A stretch of 64,000 bases of DNA. Origin: Porphyrobacter sp. LM 6 (GTDB lineage: Bacteria; Pseudomonadota; Alphaproteobacteria; Sphingomonadales; Sphingomonadaceae). This document shows, piece by piece, positions 63,671 to 64,000 of this stretch. The notes below the pieces were generated by a model that worked only from the letters and a program-made list of their open reading frames with translations, did not search any database and had not been told where the DNA came from. The stretch spans positions 1,302,001-1,366,000 of the forward strand of contig NZ_CP017113.1 of the NCBI RefSeq assembly GCF_001720465.1, written 5' to 3'. Within the stretch, counting starts at the first letter, position 1, and each line of letters starts with the position of its first letter. The position numbers and the translations under genes were made by a program.

Positions 63671-64000
63671 ATGCTGACGCGCCTTTCGGACATTGCCGCC
63701 GCGCGGCGGATCGTGGTCAAGATCGGATCGGCGCTGCTGGTCGGCGGCGGGCAGGCGCGCGAGGGCTGGCTGACGCGCATGGCGGGCGATCTGGCGGCGC
63801 TGCGCTCGAACGGCGCGCAGGTGATCGTGGTGAGTTCGGGCGCGATTGCGCTGGGCGCGGCGCGGCTGGCCTTGCCCAAGGGCGGTCGCGGGAGCCTTGC
63901 CGACGCGCAGGCTGCCGCCGCCGTGGGCCAGATCGCGCTCGCCGACCTGTGGAGCCGCGCGCTGGGAAGCGAAGGCATCACTGCGGCGCAGATGCTGCTG
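63671..64000 (+). CDS. proB: Glutamate 5-kinase, partial (window end)
   Basis: ProB phosphorylates glutamate in the first step of proline synthesis. The first 110 codons are present and stay open to the window edge. Visible motifs: RIVVKIGSALLVGGGQ (phosphate-binding start of the amino-acid kinase fold), VIVVSSGAIALG and ADAQAAAAVGQIALADLW, ending in AAQMLL. ATG at 63671 is seven bases after the obgE stop, so they are probably cotranscribed. The C-terminal part, including any PUA domain, is outside the window. Confidence 0.93.
   Translation, partial: MLTRLSDIAAARRIVVKIGSALLVGGGQAREGWLTRMAGDLAALRSNGAQVIVVSSGAIALGAARLALPKGGRGSLADAQAAAAVGQIALADLWSRALGSEGITAAQMLL

Overview
The window is chromosomal DNA from a high-GC alphaproteobacterium of the order Sphingomonadales, most likely Erythrobacteraceae (Erythrobacter/Porphyrobacter type). 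This placement is inference from gene order and protein style: tatABC, the intact dcw cluster starting at mraZ, short-form argC, a TamA/TamB pair, glnB-glnA, and many 4-base ATGA start/stop overlaps. No rRNA, CRISPR array, transposase or prophage block is visible. Coding density is high and most genes are housekeeping genes.

Layout. 1-1.6 kb: the Tat protein-export operon. 1.6-4.7 kb: a secreted amidohydrolase divergent from threonine ammonia-lyase. 4.8-12.2 kb: bpt (N-end-rule aminoacyl transferase), then tamA-tamB for outer-membrane biogenesis. 12.2-18.3 kb: the most accessory stretch, with a structured repeat, an orphan GH24 lysozyme, a small XRE regulator plus a six-helix membrane protein behind three palindromic operators, a trypsin-like autotransporter and a Ca/Na antiporter. 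18.4-20.5 kb: glnB-glnA behind a sigma-54-like promoter. 20.5-23.5 kb: argC, an SH3-only remnant of an NlpC/P60 hydrolase, and an M17 aminopeptidase; a parS-like palindrome and an 11-bp triplicate repeat lie between the aminopeptidase and map. 24.4-29.7 kb: a common inverted repeat, ccmBA, phhB, a small secreted protein, an SDR and an S9 peptidase. 29.7-31.7 kb: a visibly more A/T-rich islet with a divergent TetR/hydrolase pair. 31.7-35.5 kb: a base-excision glycosylase, a ferredoxin, a DUF1905 protein, cysK and two envelope proteins.

35.8-54.9 kb is the division and cell-wall (dcw) cluster, complete and in canonical order: mraZ, rsmH, ftsL, ftsI, murE, murF, mraY, murD, ftsW, murG, murC, murB, ddl, ftsQ, ftsA, ftsZ. 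Nearly every junction overlaps by 1-4 bases, so it reads as one long operon; only ftsZ has a real gap before it. Two G/C-tract arrays with about 10-bp periodicity precede mraZ and are candidate MraZ boxes.

55-64 kb: a TPR-SPOR protein, a YbjN protein, proC, a Bax-inhibitor-1 protein, a lipoprotein, tRNA-Ala(CGC), a cobalamin riboswitch controlling btuB, obgE with its start codon buried in a perfect inverted repeat, and the first 110 codons of proB, cut by the window edge. proC and proB are both proline-pathway genes but are separated by about 6 kb.

The best candidates for something new are regulatory: the XRE/six-helix module with its operator array, the obgE start-codon hairpin, the parS-like site in the map/aminopeptidase divergent region, the two-copy covarying hairpin repeat, and the mraZ upstream arrays. 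No large novel multigene system such as a defence island or biosynthetic cluster was found.
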